A DNA stretch of 64,000 nt from Ctena decussata (Eukaryota; Mollusca; Bivalvia; Lucinida; Lucinidae): positions 59,337,737 to 59,401,736 of the forward strand of contig OZ022505.1 of assembly GCA_963989385.1 (NCBI GenBank), written 5' to 3'. A model generated the notes under the pieces. It ran no database searches and was not told the DNA's origin. It was given only the letters and a program-made list of their open reading frames with translations. Shown piece after piece: positions 39,969 through 51,496 of this stretch (position 1 is the stretch's first letter; each line of letters begins with the position of its first letter). Made by a program: the position numbers and the translations under genes.

Positions 39969-41153
39969 TGTCTCGCCTGCAAAGCAGAGGCGAGACATAT
40001 GTGACATATGTATTGCATTTCCGGTGTTGTCCACAGTGTGTTGTCGGCAGTGGCGGCGTAAACTTTTGTCGAGTTTTTTGTGTTTAGCTCATTTTCTCAG
40101 AAGCTATAAGGGCTAGAGCCATGAAACGTGGGTCATGCATACATCTGGAAGAGAAGAGCTTAACGCCATCATCAATATCGAGTCTTGACCTACAGTATGG
40201 TTCACTGACACTGCAAGTTTTTGTCGAGTTTTTGTGTTTAGCTGTTTCTCAAGAACTATAAGGGCTAGAGACATAAACTTGAGTCATGCCAACATCTAGA
40301 AGTGTAGAGCATAAATTCATCATCAACATTGAGTCAACGGTTCCCCAACTTTGCAAATTTTTGTCGAGTTTTGGCATTTAGCTCTGTTTCTCAAGAACTA
40401 GAAGGGCTAGAGCTATGAAACTTGAGTCATGCATACAACTGAAAGAGTAGAGCTTAAAGTCATATCAATATTGGGTCTTGACCTACATTACTTACATTTT
40501 ACGGTTCGCCGACTTTTCACTTTTTTGTTGAGTTTTCGCATTTAGTCCTGTTTCTCAAGAAGTATATGGGCTTGAACCTTGGGTCATGCATACACTGGGA
40601 AAGTAAAGCTCAAAGCTACCATCAATACCGAATCTTGACCTACTTTTTATGGTTCAGCGACTTTCTATATTTTTTGGGGTGGGGGGGGGTCTTATTTTCG
40701 CATTTAGGTCTGTTTCACAGAACATATAAGGGCTAGAGCCATAAAACTTGGGTCATGCATAGGTCTGGACAAGTAAAGCTCAAAGTCACCATCGATATTG
40801 TCTCTTGGGGTAAACACTACCTTATTTCAGGAGATGATATATATAAGCTTCTAGCTTATTTTCAAATCCTGATCTATTGATTGTATGTGTATTATGTCTC
40901 ACAATATTGTTTCTTGACCGACATTTTAAGGTCTTTTGACTTTGCAACATTTGCCTCAAGCTTTAGCTTCTTAGAAATGATAAAGGTTAGAGCCATGAAA
41001 TATGGAACTTGCATACATCTGGAATGGTGAAACTGGATACTGTCATCAATGTAGCATTTTGATCTAATGTTAAGGTTCACTGACCTTTCAAAACTTGCAT
41101 TGTGTTTACTGATTCAGCTCTCTTTTGTGACAAAGCGCCGGCAGGTGAGACAC
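39969..41153 (+). repeat. Pearl-like tandem element, TCTCGCCTGC ends
   Basis: Opens TCTCGCCTGCAAAGCAGAGG and closes GCGCCGGCAGGTGAGAC, so the ends are inverted. The core is about seven imperfect units of 150-190 bp, each with TTTTGTCGAGTTTT, TAAGGGCTAGAGCCATGAAA, TTGGGTCATGCATACATCTG and CATCAATATTGAGTCTTGAC. No protein encoded. Confidence 0.8.
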
Positions 41154-41818
41154 CGCATTCCGCGGAATTCTTGTTCTTATTATGGTTACAAATACTTGAA
41201 TAAAAGCTTTTCTTCTTGATTAAAACTGATTAGCTGACATTATCAGGATGTGGCTGCTGACTTCAGGTCAAGGTCACAGACATAAAATCCTGTGCAAATT
41301 TTGTTGAAATGTTATGTCAAATTTGTATACTTTTTACTTATTTCAACTAATTAATGAAACCTTTTGGCATATGTACTTGTCTTTTTGGCTTTGTTATATA
41401 TGTGTGTCCATACTTGGACCACTTTTTTACTTTCATATAATGTGTTTTTTTTCTAGGGATTTGCTGAGGCAGACAACACTTTAAACTTTAGACACATGTA
41501 CAGAAGGAATAAGTTTTAAAAATATACAAGATGATTTTTTCGGAGATGAACGTGACCTTTTGATGTTTACGTTGTAAGTTTCAGCAGGCCAGGCAGGAAA
41601 TTTGAAGAGACACATACTTACTCATAACAGAGAGAAATCCGTGCTTGCGAGATCTAAGGTAATGGTTATCAGACGCAAAATGCTTCAAGAAGCGCACACT
41701 ACTTCATATTTTAGATAAAGCAAAGGCTTCCGATATCTGCGGCAGATATTGACACAATGGCCATGCCTACCCACGTGCCTGTTCATGCATCAAGTAACTT
41801 ATTTGCTTGCTGTTTATG
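41154..41818 (+). other. ZNF-3 intron end and leader
   Basis: TTTTTTTTCTAG (AG at 41455-41456) is a strong acceptor followed by GGATTTGCTGAGGCAGACAA, as in ZNF-2. The leader contains decayed finger codons (TTTGAAGAGACACATAC). A TTG and two ATGs (41816, 41819) open the frame. 41154-41454 shows nothing recognisable. Confidence 0.6.
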
Positions 41819-42913
41819 ATGGCAGAATACGATAATAGTCACGTGGCTACTCACAACAGCCACGCTGTAGACTCACTGCATGCTTGTGATGTGAGTGCCA
41901 AACAGTTTACACAAGCAGAACGGTTAAAGGAGCACTTGCCAGATCATTCTGGAAATAAAAAGTATATTTGTCTTAATTGTGAAAAGCAGTTTCCACGATC
42001 AAAATATCTGAGGAGTCATGTGTTTTGTCTTACTGAAGAAACACCACAAGCTTGTGATGTCTGCGGTAAACAATTTACAGTTGCAAAAAATGTGAGGGCG
42101 CACATTCTTATTCATTCTGGAGACAAATCATATTCTTGTAATTTCTGCGGCAAACTTTTTACACAAGCAACAAACCTGAAGAAACACATGCTTATTCATT
42201 CGGGAGACAAATCATATTCTTGTAGTTTCTGCGGCAACCAGTTTACACAAGCAACAAGCTTAAGGAGACACCTGCTACTTCATTCTGAGGATAAACCTTA
42301 CGCTTGTGATATTTGTGATAAGAAATTTACAAAAGCTTGGGCCTTGAAAATACACTCACGTGTTCATACTGGAGAGAAACCACATGCTTGTGATGTCTGT
42401 CGTAAACAGTTTACAGCGGCAGGAACCTTGAAACAGCACATGCGAAATCATTTTGAACATAGACAATATGCGTGTGGTGTTTGTGGTAAATATTTTGCTC
42501 ATAGATCATCAGATATGAAGTCCCACATGCTTGTTCATACTGGAGAGAAACCACATGCTTGTGACGTATGCGGTTTACAGTTTAGACTTCCAGGAAACTT
42601 GAAAAGACATAGTCGTATTCACAGTGGAGAGAAACGACATGCTTGTGACGTTTGCAATAAGAAGTTTATTCAGGCAGCAGAGTTGAAGAGACACATGCTT
42701 ATTCATACTGGAGAGAAGCCACATGCTTGTGATGTATGTGGTAAACAGTTTCAAAGGGCAAAAGACTTGAAGAGACACAGTATTGTTTGCACTGGAAAGA
42801 GATCACATGCTTGTAAGGTATGTGATAAAAAGTTTACTCTGGCAGCAGACTTGAAGAAACACAAGCTTATTCATACTGGAGAGAAACCACATGTTTGTGA
42901 AATATGTGGTTAA
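41819..42913 (+). CDS. C2H2 zinc-finger protein ZNF-3, prematurely stopped
   Basis: 364 residues from the ATG at 41819 (A at -3, G at +4, aligned with the ZNF-2 start; ATG 41816 is also possible). Twelve finger units from Cys23. Units 1 (second Cys is Ser), 2 (last His is Leu) and 11 (last ligand Cys, a C2HC form) are altered. Unit 13 is cut after CEICG by TAA at 42911-42913, where other fingers read AAA; the frame then continues through five more units to 43318. Predicted DNA-binding protein if expressed, with the C-terminal third lost. Paralog of ZNF-2. An assembly error or polymorphism at the stop is possible. Confidence 0.85.
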   Translation: MAEYDNSHVATHNSHAVDSLHACDVSAKQFTQAERLKEHLPDHSGNKKYICLNCEKQFPRSKYLRSHVFCLTEETPQACDVCGKQFTVAKNVRAHILIHSGDKSYSCNFCGKLFTQATNLKKHMLIHSGDKSYSCSFCGNQFTQATSLRRHLLLHSEDKPYACDICDKKFTKAWALKIHSRVHTGEKPHACDVCRKQFTAAGTLKQHMRNHFEHRQYACGVCGKYFAHRSSDMKSHMLVHTGEKPHACDVCGLQFRLPGNLKRHSRIHSGEKRHACDVCNKKFIQAAELKRHMLIHTGEKPHACDVCGKQFQRAKDLKRHSIVCTGKRSHACKVCDKKFTLAADLKKHKLIHTGEKPHVCEICG

Positions 42914-43318
42914 CAGTTTACACAGGCATCAGGTTTAAACAGCCACAATCTTATTCATACTATAGAGAAACAGCATGTTTGTGATGTATGCGGTAAACAG
43001 GTTAATCACTCATCAAACTTTAAAAAACATATGCTTATTCATACTGGAGAGAAACCACATGTTTGTGATGTCTGTGGTAAACAGTATATTCAGGCAACAG
43101 ACTTGAGGAATCATATGCCTATTCATACTGGAGTGAAACCTTATGCTTGTGATGTATGTGGTAAGCAGTTTACACTGGTACTAAGTCTCAAGAGACACAT
43201 GCGTATTCATATTGGAGTGAAACCACATGCTTGTGATGTGTGTGGTAAGCAGTTTAGATGGGCGTCATGCCTGAAGAAACACTTGCATTTTCATGCTGAA
43301 AAGAAATCGCATGCCTGA
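42914..43318 (+). pseudogene. Stranded C-terminal fingers of ZNF-3
   Basis: Same frame as ZNF-3 with no further stop until TGA at 43318. Holds the rest of unit 13, unit 14 (CDVCGKQVNHSSNFKKH) and three intact fingers (QYIQATDLRNH, QFTLVLSLKRH, QFRWASCLKKH). ATG at 43031 could start a short three-to-four finger protein, but that is unlikely. The good preservation implies the stop is recent. Confidence 0.85.
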
Positions 43319-43814
43319 GAGTTCTTATGCAAACAGTTGGTACAGGGAAGCCAACTTCCTCTTCAACCCAAAACCCATGTGGCTAATAGAGATATAACTG
43401 TACAGAAAAAATCTTAGTACTAGATATCACAACGTATGTTTCAAGACAAAAACGACATCGAAAATTCTCGTCAGATTGATCCCTAATTATGTCACCTTCC
43501 AGCCCCACCAGTTATCCAGAGCCCGATCAGCACGTGGTTGTCTTGATCCAGGTCTGATGTCCAAATCCAGAAGAAGAACTTCTTCAGACAAAAAAGTGAT
43601 GACAGTACACAGACACTAGACCAACAGAGCAGAATAATGAATGTAATGAATCTGATAATGAGTGTAATAAAATGCAAGACTAGCAATGAACCATTTCAAC
43701 CAGTTAATACCAGTCAAATCCAGAATAGTAGGACCTACTTATCAGCTTTTGGGGAAGTATCTAAAGGCTAACTACCACTGTCATTGAATAAACCAACAAA
43801 CATTGTAAGAAAAC
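43319..43814. other. ZNF-3 3' flank, no gene
   Basis: No coding signal. Possible 3' UTR. Confidence 0.4.
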
Positions 43815-44165
43815 AATTTATCATATAACGTCGCATCTGAGAGTGTAATAAAGCCATGCATTAAAAACGATAATCCACTAGTGGATTAAATATGCAAATT
43901 ACGTCGTAACGTTATACGCTGACGTCCATTAAAACGTCGCGTTTTCTAATGGCAAAATCGTGACGTTTTTGTGTAAACTTTGCTAATACAATGCGATTTT
44001 AGTGTCATATGATAAATAGAATCTTGCATTCGTTCTCCTGTATTATTGAATTTATTAATCTCGTTGGGGAAAATCGATAAGTTGCTCGGCAAAGCCTCAC
44101 ATTTTATCTTTTCCCCAATTCGTTTAATAAATTCAATAAAACATGAGCACTCATATAAACTTCTT
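43815..44165. mobile_element. Foldback element, relative of 5485-5770
   Basis: Arms TTATTGAATTTATTAATCTC..GGGGAAAA (44043-44073) and TTTTCCCCAATT..ATTCAATAA (44109-44139) fold back. Shares TATCATATAACGTCGC, TAGAATCTTGCATTCGT and GAGCACTCATATAA phrases with the element 3' of ZNF-A. Confidence 0.6.
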
Positions 44166-44740
44166 AACAAGAAGTGGTTCAATAAAATTTAATGGTCAGT
44201 ATGGGTCAAGTGAAATGAGATCAACTGCAGTGTCATAACAAGAGTTATCCTAAACATTTTCAAAACCTAAAATATTGCCAAAGATATGACAATGTCACTG
44301 AAATGTGAAATATAGGTTACAGTGACCTATTAGTGATATGAAGTCAATCACTGTATATACCATCACACCATGAAATATAGGTCAATGTGACCTACTTTAA
44401 TTTTGAGGTAAACTCATCGAGTTGTACTGACTCATTATTCCTAGTATCATGTTCATACATTAAACAGTCCTCAAGGTATAATGCAAAATCACGAGACACA
44501 GGTCCCTGTTGCCTACTTCGACTTTCAGGTCAAACATCCAGTCATACTAACTCGTTATTTCAAGCTCTCATGTCCATACTATTAGGTCTAATTAAATACA
44601 TGTGCAACATTTCTTCATGAAGTCTAAATAAAGAACGTACACTGAATACTCTGACTAAGATTAGAGTCATAAACTGTACGGTTTTTGTCTTGCCAGCGAC
44701 TCAAGCAGAAGCAAGACATATTTTTACCTTTCAGGTATTA
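44166..44740. other. No gene; TGACCTA motifs
   Basis: Several TATAGGTCA(C/A)..TGACCTA stretches (44310-44395) form short degenerate direct and inverted repeats. No gene. Confidence 0.4.
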
Positions 44741-44953
44741 GGGTCGAGTCGGGTAACTTCGGACAGCGGGTAAATTCGGTCATACAATTGCAAACCATGA
44801 AAATCCAGATGAGACGGCTTATGATGAGCCGTCTCATCAGGATTTTCACTGTTTGCACAGTTATTTTTGTTTTAATTTCAAACAACTGACTTATAAAGAA
44901 AACAATGTCATTGTCCGAATTTACCTGCTGTCCGAATTTACCCGACTTGACCC
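44741..44953. mobile_element. TA-flanked MITE GGGTCGAGTC, copy 2
   Basis: Starts GGGTCGAGTCGGGTAACTTC after TA (44739-44740) and ends CCCGACTTGACCC, followed by TG, so the right TA is mutated. The inner palindrome GAGACGGCTTATGATGAGCC / GCCGTCTCATC matches copy 1. Confidence 0.85.
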
Positions 44954-45524
44954 TGTTAGTGTCGGCAGTGTAAATTTTGTCATGCTTGATATAATTTTCC
45001 TCAAAACAATTACCAAAAGAGATATTGGATTAAATACTTTTAAAGGAATGATATCTGACACGAAACTACAAACTTCACATTTGGCGACAGTAACGAAAAT
45101 TTAATTTTCAGCCTTATTTATTAAAGAGCATGTGAGAAAAGATATGATGTATATAAAATGGTAATGGTATGATAGCAACCTGTATTATAGATTGAAAGGT
45201 TGAGGTTTTCTCGAGGTTGTCTTTGATAATTTCTACAGAACATCAAATGGACCCTACTTATTGAAAAACAGTGTGTAATATTTCGTCTAACCATTTGCAG
45301 ACGCTAGCATTTTTTATTTGCAGGTGGAAATGGAATTGCGCGTTTGAATTGCAGGTGTGAATAAACATGTCCTTTCAGAGCTTTTCTTTTTGTATCAAAA
45401 TCATTTAAATGTACCAAAAATCAGGACTTTTTCTAATGCATAAGTAAACATGTTATCTTATTTAGTATCCAACAGATGTAACCTAAACTGCGTTTGCCTA
45501 GAGGAAGAAACAGCTTTGTTACAA
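44954..45524. other. No gene recognised
   Basis: Nothing supported beyond AT-rich spacer. Confidence 0.4.
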
Positions 45525-45622
45525 TATTGTATATATGTTAGCTTGTAAAAGAGGACCCAAAGGAAGATTGGTTGTATCAGTTGGGTCACTCTCTAAAAAT
45601 AAAGAATTGACTTACTTACTTA
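45525..45622 (+). mobile_element. LINE 3'-end scrap with (CTTA)n tail
   Basis: GTTGGGTCACTCTCTAAAAA..AAAGAATTGA followed by CTTACTTACTTAC is the look of a severely 5'-truncated LINE or SINE 3' end with a short tandem tail. Confidence 0.45.
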
Positions 45623-45734
45623 CTTTGGAAGTTCACATTTTACACAGGACATCGCATGTTCGCCTTCAATGAGCGGCACATGTCCGATGAGTTTCGTAAC
45701 CCATTAATACTGTACCTAGCGTGCCAAAAAATGG

Positions 45735-45815
45735 GAAATAGGCAAGCATTGCAGACCCAGATCAGATGCCGCAAAACGCGGCCTCTAATCAGGATCTACA
45801 CTATTTGCACAAGAC
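45735..45815. repeat. Foldback hairpin (GCAAACAGTG family)
   Basis: GCAGACCCAGATCAGATGCCGC pairs imperfectly with GCGGCCTCTAATCAGGATCTAC; related to the MITE core at 5960/44810 and to 56341-56455. Confidence 0.6.
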
Positions 45816-46922
45816 TAATGGGTGTATCTACCTATAAATAAATTAAAAATGATAAAAAATAAACTGAGCCAGAAACCCCTTTATTGACAAATGGACTCAT
45901 CCAATATATACAGATAGAAGAGTCAACTGGGCATTCATGGGTTAAATCTACTACACCAGGCATTCCGTACCCAGTAGGCCCTGAGCTCGAGAGAATGGTT
46001 TCTTACCTACGAGACAGAGTTTGTTCTATTTTTAGCGGTGCTGGAAAATTTTGTCTTGCCCATGGGCTGGGACAGCTCACACGAGCTTGAATTCTGTGAA
46101 TCACTACTCGCTCAATGAAATGCAATAAGCCCGGCTCGGCGATTGTATACTTCATGTTTTATTTTTTAAAGCAATGAATTTCCTCAAAGAAACTCATTCT
46201 ATATAAGTCCATCATTATCTGTTTCTATGTCTTAAAATCGAAAAAAAAATCCGGAAAAGTCAATGTTTCACACAAACACTGTCGAGGGCTCCGCCATTTT
46301 GAAGACGTTACCAACTGACATTTGAAATAATGCTAACGTTACGTCACAATACTACTTACGCTGGTATACATTCGCATGGAATAATAGTTCCCTGTTTACT
46401 TTGAAATATTATCGTAGGTAGGGAAAACAATCAATCATTGGTCCCCGACAGTAATAAATGGGTGTGTCGGGCACAATGGGTGTGTCGGAAACTCGGCAAG
46501 GCTCGTTTTCGACAAACCCCGTGTGCCCTCAGGTTGGGATTTCCCTGTTCGCATCGGAGACCAATGACAGATTCTATTTGTCACTGAACGTTGGCGGTGT
46601 GTCCACCTTATCAGTCCGGTAAAACTGCACATGGCCAAGCAAAACACTACAAACACAGAATTTACTGACTCGAGAATAATTCTTTGTTGGAGAAAATCTT
46701 GAGTTTCTGTTGAAAATTTTTTAGCTTGAAATGTCATTGAACAATTGGCGGAGCATGACATTGTTTGCCATGCTTCGGAACCAAAGACGTCATGTATCTG
46801 TTACCACAGCAACTATCAGTTCATACTGATGTCTAAGCGTCGTCATCAACACGTCATTCCGCAAAGGTACTAGGGACAACAGTTGGTAATTCCATAGTTG
46901 CTATCATAGTAACAGATCTATA
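45816..46922. other. No gene recognised
   Basis: A 108-codon minus open frame (46435-46761) has no recognised domain and no supporting context. Otherwise nothing seen. Confidence 0.4.
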
Positions 46923-47003
46923 GCATCATCTCACTTATAATTCGAGGAGCACGACATACATTGTATGCCATGCTCCTCTCGAACTATAAGTGAGATGCTA
47001 CCT
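46923..47003. repeat. Foldback near the ZNF-4 3' end
   Basis: TAGCATCATCTCACTTATAA..GAGGAGCA pairs with TGCTCCTC..TATAAGTGAGATGCTA; loop about 15 bases. It lies about 175 bases past the ZNF-4 stop. Confidence 0.8.
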
Positions 47004-47178
47004 AAAATTCATACTATGGAATAGTGTAATTTTTTCAAACCTATAATTCATTCTCAAATAATTTAATTCTCTGTATACACACACTGAGGTAATGTGCCTG
47101 TTATCGTTTCGTAACCAGGGACTGTGGCCTCATTAAAAAGGCACGACTAGTAAAAAACAACAACCTTAACTCTTCACT

Positions 47179-48441
47179 TCAGACATCATAAGCACATGAA
47201 TCGTCTCTTTTATGTACTAGCAAGTGTTTCTTCAAGTATTCTAATGTTTTAAAGTCTCTTCCACAGATGTTGCAAACAAAAGATTCTCCTGAATGAATAA
47301 GCATGTGTTTCTTTAAGCTGTCTGCCCTTGAAAAGTGTTTTCCACAGGTGACACAGGCGTGCAGCTTCTCACCTGTATGAGTACGCATGTGTCTCAGTTT
47401 GTTTCCTACTTGCCTGAACAATTCACCACAGATATCACATGCATGGGGTTTCTTTCCTAAATGGATGTACGTGTGTGTTTCAATTTTTTCTTTATCTCTA
47501 AACCTTTTATCACAGATACCACACGCATATGGTTTCTCCGCAGTATGACTTAGTATATGTTTCTTCAAATTTGATGCCCTAGTAAACTGTCGATCACATA
47601 AATCACACGAATAGGATTTTCCTTCATTATGACTAAGCATGTGCCTTTTCGCGTTTCCCGGCTGACTAAACCTTTCACCACAAACATCGCAAGCATATGG
47701 TTTCTCTCCTGTATGAATCAGCATGTGTTTTTTCAAGGTTTGTGTTCTTATAAACATCTTCCCATAGACATCACAAGCATGTGGTCTCTCTCCAGTATGC
47801 CTGCGCAAGTGAATCTTCAAAACTGTGGCCTTTACAAACTGTTTGTCGCAGAAATCACAAGGATATAGTTTCCCTCCAGTATGAATAAGCATGTGTTTCT
47901 TCAAATTTAATTCCAGTTTAAACTGTTCACCGCAGATTTCACAAGCATGTGGTTTCCTTTCAAAATGAATCAGCATGTGTCTTTTTACACCTTCTAATCG
48001 AGTAAACTGCTGACCACACAGACGGCAACTACTTGGTTTCTTTCCAGTATGACTGAGCATGTGAATTTTCAAGTTTTTTGACTGTAAAAACTGCTCACCA
48101 CATACACTACAGGTGTGTGGTTCTGCTTCAAAGTGAGTCAGCATGTGTCTTTTCAAAGATGGTGTACCTTTAAACTTTTTCCCACAGACTTCACAAGCAT
48201 GCGGAGTCGCTACAGTATGTACAAGCATGTGTCTTTTAAGGTTTCCACTGTGTGAAAACTGCATGTCACAAACTTGACAACACTGTTTACTGTAGACATC
48301 GAACTCATTTGGTTGCTCTCCAGTATGAATAAGCATGTCTTCTTCCTTACGATTCACATCCATATCCACATCCATATCCGTATAATTTGATCTACTGGCT
48401 TCGTCTGTGGTATTGTCAAACGTTTCTGCTTCAGAAAGCAT
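47179..48441 (-). CDS. C2H2 zinc-finger protein ZNF-4, 13 fingers
   Basis: 420 residues from the ATG at 48441. The frame opens farther upstream only at a GTG, and the ATG directly follows TTTTTTTATCGTCTTAAAG, a possible splice acceptor. The N-terminus is acidic (TDMDVDMDVNRKEED, about residues 21-35), unlike the basic N-terminus of ZNF-A. A vestigial finger (FDVYSKQ) is followed by thirteen units from Cys55. Finger 7 has Tyr instead of its second Cys (codon 47764-47766, CDVYGK), so it should not hold zinc normally; the others look intact. It is the only array on the minus strand. Predicted nuclear DNA-binding protein, target unknown. A decayed foldback MITE lies about 30 bases upstream. Confidence 0.92.
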   Translation of the reverse strand: MLSEAETFDNTTDEASRSNYTDMDVDMDVNRKEEDMLIHTGEQPNEFDVYSKQCCQVCDMQFSHSGNLKRHMLVHTVATPHACEVCGKKFKGTPSLKRHMLTHFEAEPHTCSVCGEQFLQSKNLKIHMLSHTGKKPSSCRLCGQQFTRLEGVKRHMLIHFERKPHACEICGEQFKLELNLKKHMLIHTGGKLYPCDFCDKQFVKATVLKIHLRRHTGERPHACDVYGKMFIRTQTLKKHMLIHTGEKPYACDVCGERFSQPGNAKRHMLSHNEGKSYSCDLCDRQFTRASNLKKHILSHTAEKPYACGICDKRFRDKEKIETHTYIHLGKKPHACDICGELFRQVGNKLRHMRTHTGEKLHACVTCGKHFSRADSLKKHMLIHSGESFVCNICGRDFKTLEYLKKHLLVHKRDDSCAYDV

Positions 48442-48469
48442 CTTTAAGACGATAAAAAAATAAAATATG

Positions 48470-48702
48470 AGGTGTGGCACGAGAAAACCAACAAAGTGGT
48501 TGTGCTCCCAATGAAGACTCAGATAAGCTTGGACATTGGCCTAGTCTGACCAGATTCCTCGCTAAGCACTTAAAGGGTAGCTAAGTGTTTGAGCTACCTC
48601 CATGCGGACAGAGAAGACGCTGGTCAGACTTGGCAAATACCAAGGCTGATCTGAATCTGTGCTGGGCGCACAACCACTTTGTTTGTTTTCTGGAGTCGTT
48701 GC
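48470..48702. mobile_element. GAGCCGCGAC foldback MITE, copy 7, diverged
   Basis: GTGGCACGAGAAAACCAACA and TTTGTTTGTTTTCTGGAGTC ends, diverged; same inner blocks. It lies immediately 5' of ZNF-4 and overlaps its possible intron or promoter. Confidence 0.85.
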
Positions 48703-48736
48703 ATATTATAACTAGAAAATGTGTTTATGAAACACT

Positions 48737-50706
48737 ATGCCCCCAACCATATGCTTGTCTCTAGAGAAGGTTCATCCAATAATGCTTATACCTTTGTACC
48801 ATAGGCTTACAATGCACTAAGTCGAAAAAGGGGTTTAACTCAGTCAAAAATTTACGAATTGTTTTCGAAACTTAATCAGGTCATCTACACCTTGGGCAAT
48901 ATCAACCTGCAAAAATCATAATCCTAGCATCAGGGGTTCTCCAGATATTTTGTTCACAAGCTTCCATAGGCAAATAATGCACTAAGTTGAAAAAGGGGCA
49001 TAACTCAATCAAAAATTTGCAAATTATTTTCAAAAGTTAATCAGGTCATCTACACCACAGGCAGTATCTTCCTGCATAAAATCATGCTCCTAGCATCAGG
49101 TGTTCTTGAGATATTTTGTTCACAAGGTTCCATAGGCTTACAATGCACTAAGTCAAAAAAGGGGCATAACTCGATCAAAACTTCATGATTTCTTTTCAAA
49201 AGTTAATCAGGTCATCTACACCACAGGCAGTATCTTCCTGCAAAAAATCATGCTCCTAACCTCAGGGGTTTTTGAGATATTTTGTTCACAAGGTTCCATA
49301 GGCTTACAGTGCACTAAGTCGAAAAAGGGGCATAACACGGTCAAAAATTCACGAATTTGTTTCAAAAGTTAATCAGGTCATCTACACCTTGAGCATTCTC
49401 ATCTTGCAAAGCTTCATGATCCTAGCATCAGAGGTTCTTGAGATATTTTGTTCACAAGGTTCCACAGGCTAAGTCGAAAAAGGGGCATAACTCTGGAAAT
49501 ACATTGCCAGCAGAAAAATAAAAAAAATACGGGTCTGCTTATTTTCCATACTGATCATGTGTATAAAGTTTCAAGTTCCTAGCTCTTATTGTTCTTGACT
49601 ATATGTAAGGGTACTTTTGTACCATAGGCCTCAATGCACTTATGTAAGGGTACTTTTGTACCATAGAGGCCTCAATGCACTAAATCAAAAAAGGGGAATA
49701 ACTTGATAAAAAATTCACGATTTTTTTTCAAAAGTTAATCAGGTCATCTACACCACAGGCAGTATCTTCCTGCAAAAAACCATGCTCCTAGCTTCAGGGG
49801 TTCTTGAGATATTTTGTTCACAAGGTTCCATAGGCTTACAATGCACTAAGTCGAAAAAAGGGGCATAACTCGGTCAAAAATTCACGAATTTGTTTCAAAA
49901 GTTAATCAGGCCATCTACACCTTGGGTATTCTCATCTTGCAAAGCCTCATGATCCTAGCATCAGGGGTTATTGAGATATTTTGTTCACAAGGTTCCACAG
50001 GCTAAGTCGAAAAAGGGGCATAACTCTGGAAATACATTGCCAGCGGAAAAATAAAAAAAATACGGGTCTGCTTATTTTCCATACTGATCATGAGTATAAA
50101 ATTTCAAGTTCCTAGCTCTTATTGTTCTTGACTATATGTAAGGGTACCTTTGTACCATAGGCCTCAATGCACTAAGTCGAAAAAGGGGAATAACTTGATA
50201 AAAAATTCACGATTTTTTTTCAAAAGTTAATCAGGTCATCTACACCACAGGCAGTATCTTCCTGCAAAAAATCATGCTCCTAGCTTCAGGGGTTCTTGAG
50301 ATATTTTGTTCACAAGGTCCCATAGGCTTACAATGCACTAAGTCGATAAAGGGGCATAACTCGGTCAAAAATTCACGAATTTGTTTCAAAAGTTAATCAG
50401 GTCATCTACACCTTGGGCATTCTCATCTTGCAAAGCTTCATGATCCTAGCATCAGAGGTTCTTGAGATATTTTGTTCACAAGGTTCCACAGGCTAAGTCG
50501 AAAAAGGGGCATAACTCTTGAAATATGTGACCCGCGGAAAAAAGAAAAAACACGTGTTCGCTTATTTTTCATACTGATGATGTGTATAAAGTTTCAAGCT
50601 CCTAGCTCTTACGGTTCTTGAGTTATAGATAGAGGACAGACAGACGGACAGACGGACAGGCCCAAACCAATATGCCCCCACAATTTCTCCGAAATTGGGG
50701 GCATAA
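48737..50706 (-). repeat. Pearl-like tandem element, ATGCCCCCAA ends
   Basis: Bounded by TATGCCCCCAA and TTGGGGGCATAA. About eleven units of roughly 165-175 bp, each with AAAAAGGGGCATAACTC, AAAGTTAATCAGGTCATCTA, CTTGAGATATTTTGTTCACA. Three-unit blocks recur with about 480-545 bp spacing (AACTCTGGAAATACATTGCC at 49487 and 50032). Near the right end is ACAGACAGACGGACAGACGG. Tandem core plus this microsatellite is the pearl-type layout of bivalves. Confidence 0.85.
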
Positions 50707-50715
50707 TAAATAGGA

Positions 50716-51496
50716 AGTGGCTATTGACAACCGGTTGTCACCAGCCTTACAGGCTGCTGACAACCGGTTTTCACTAGCCTCACAGGCTGCTGACAACCAG
50801 TTACTATAAATCCTATTATTTTCAATTAATAAAACTCAAATTATTTTAAGAATATTAGTTTCATGGCATTACTATTATACATGATATTTGCTGACATTTG
50901 TTTTCACTCTGATCAAGTTTTAAGTTGCACACATGCACACATATTATACATTTAACTTGATGGAAAAAAGGTTTTACATAAATTTTCCTGTTACCATTAC
51001 ATTCTCTGCCCTTTAGTTATACTCTTGCTGTTCAGACAAGCAAATTTGTTTATTTACTGATTCTATCCACTAGGAAAAGTAAACAACAAATTCATAATTT
51101 GAATACAAATATAACTACTATAATCATGGAGGCAATTGTGAAAACAGAATTAGCGCATAAAACTTCAGGTAATATTGTAAGTGGTATTTTGAGTTAGTTC
51201 CCTTACAAAGTATGATTTGAGTTACTTACCGTAGAAAATCTATTTTTAGAAGATATCTCTTCTCCATATTTTTGTTTATTTGCAGATATTTCTTGTTGTG
51301 ATTTAAATGTAGCTTGATTTAAAGCATAAACCTATTGAGAATTACTTGTGATGTTTTTACAATGCACCAATGCATCCTGTCCTTTAAAATGTGTATTTTT
51401 TATTAGCCGGTTGTCAGCAGCCTCAGAGGCTAGTAACAATCAGTTATCTCTAGCCTTTGAGGCTGCTGACAACCGGCTGTCACTAGCCGTCGCCTA
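50716..51496. mobile_element. TIR element with GCTGACAACCGGTT subterminal repeats
   Basis: About 85-bp inverted ends (50716-50802, 51406-51496) made of 32-bp direct repeats GCTGACAACCGGTTnTCACTAGCCT; AT-rich centre. Non-autonomous; target duplication not resolved. Confidence 0.75.

Noticed and set aside
46435..46761. 108-codon minus open frame as a gene
   Set aside because: No recognised domain, no splice or promoter context and no second copy to test it.
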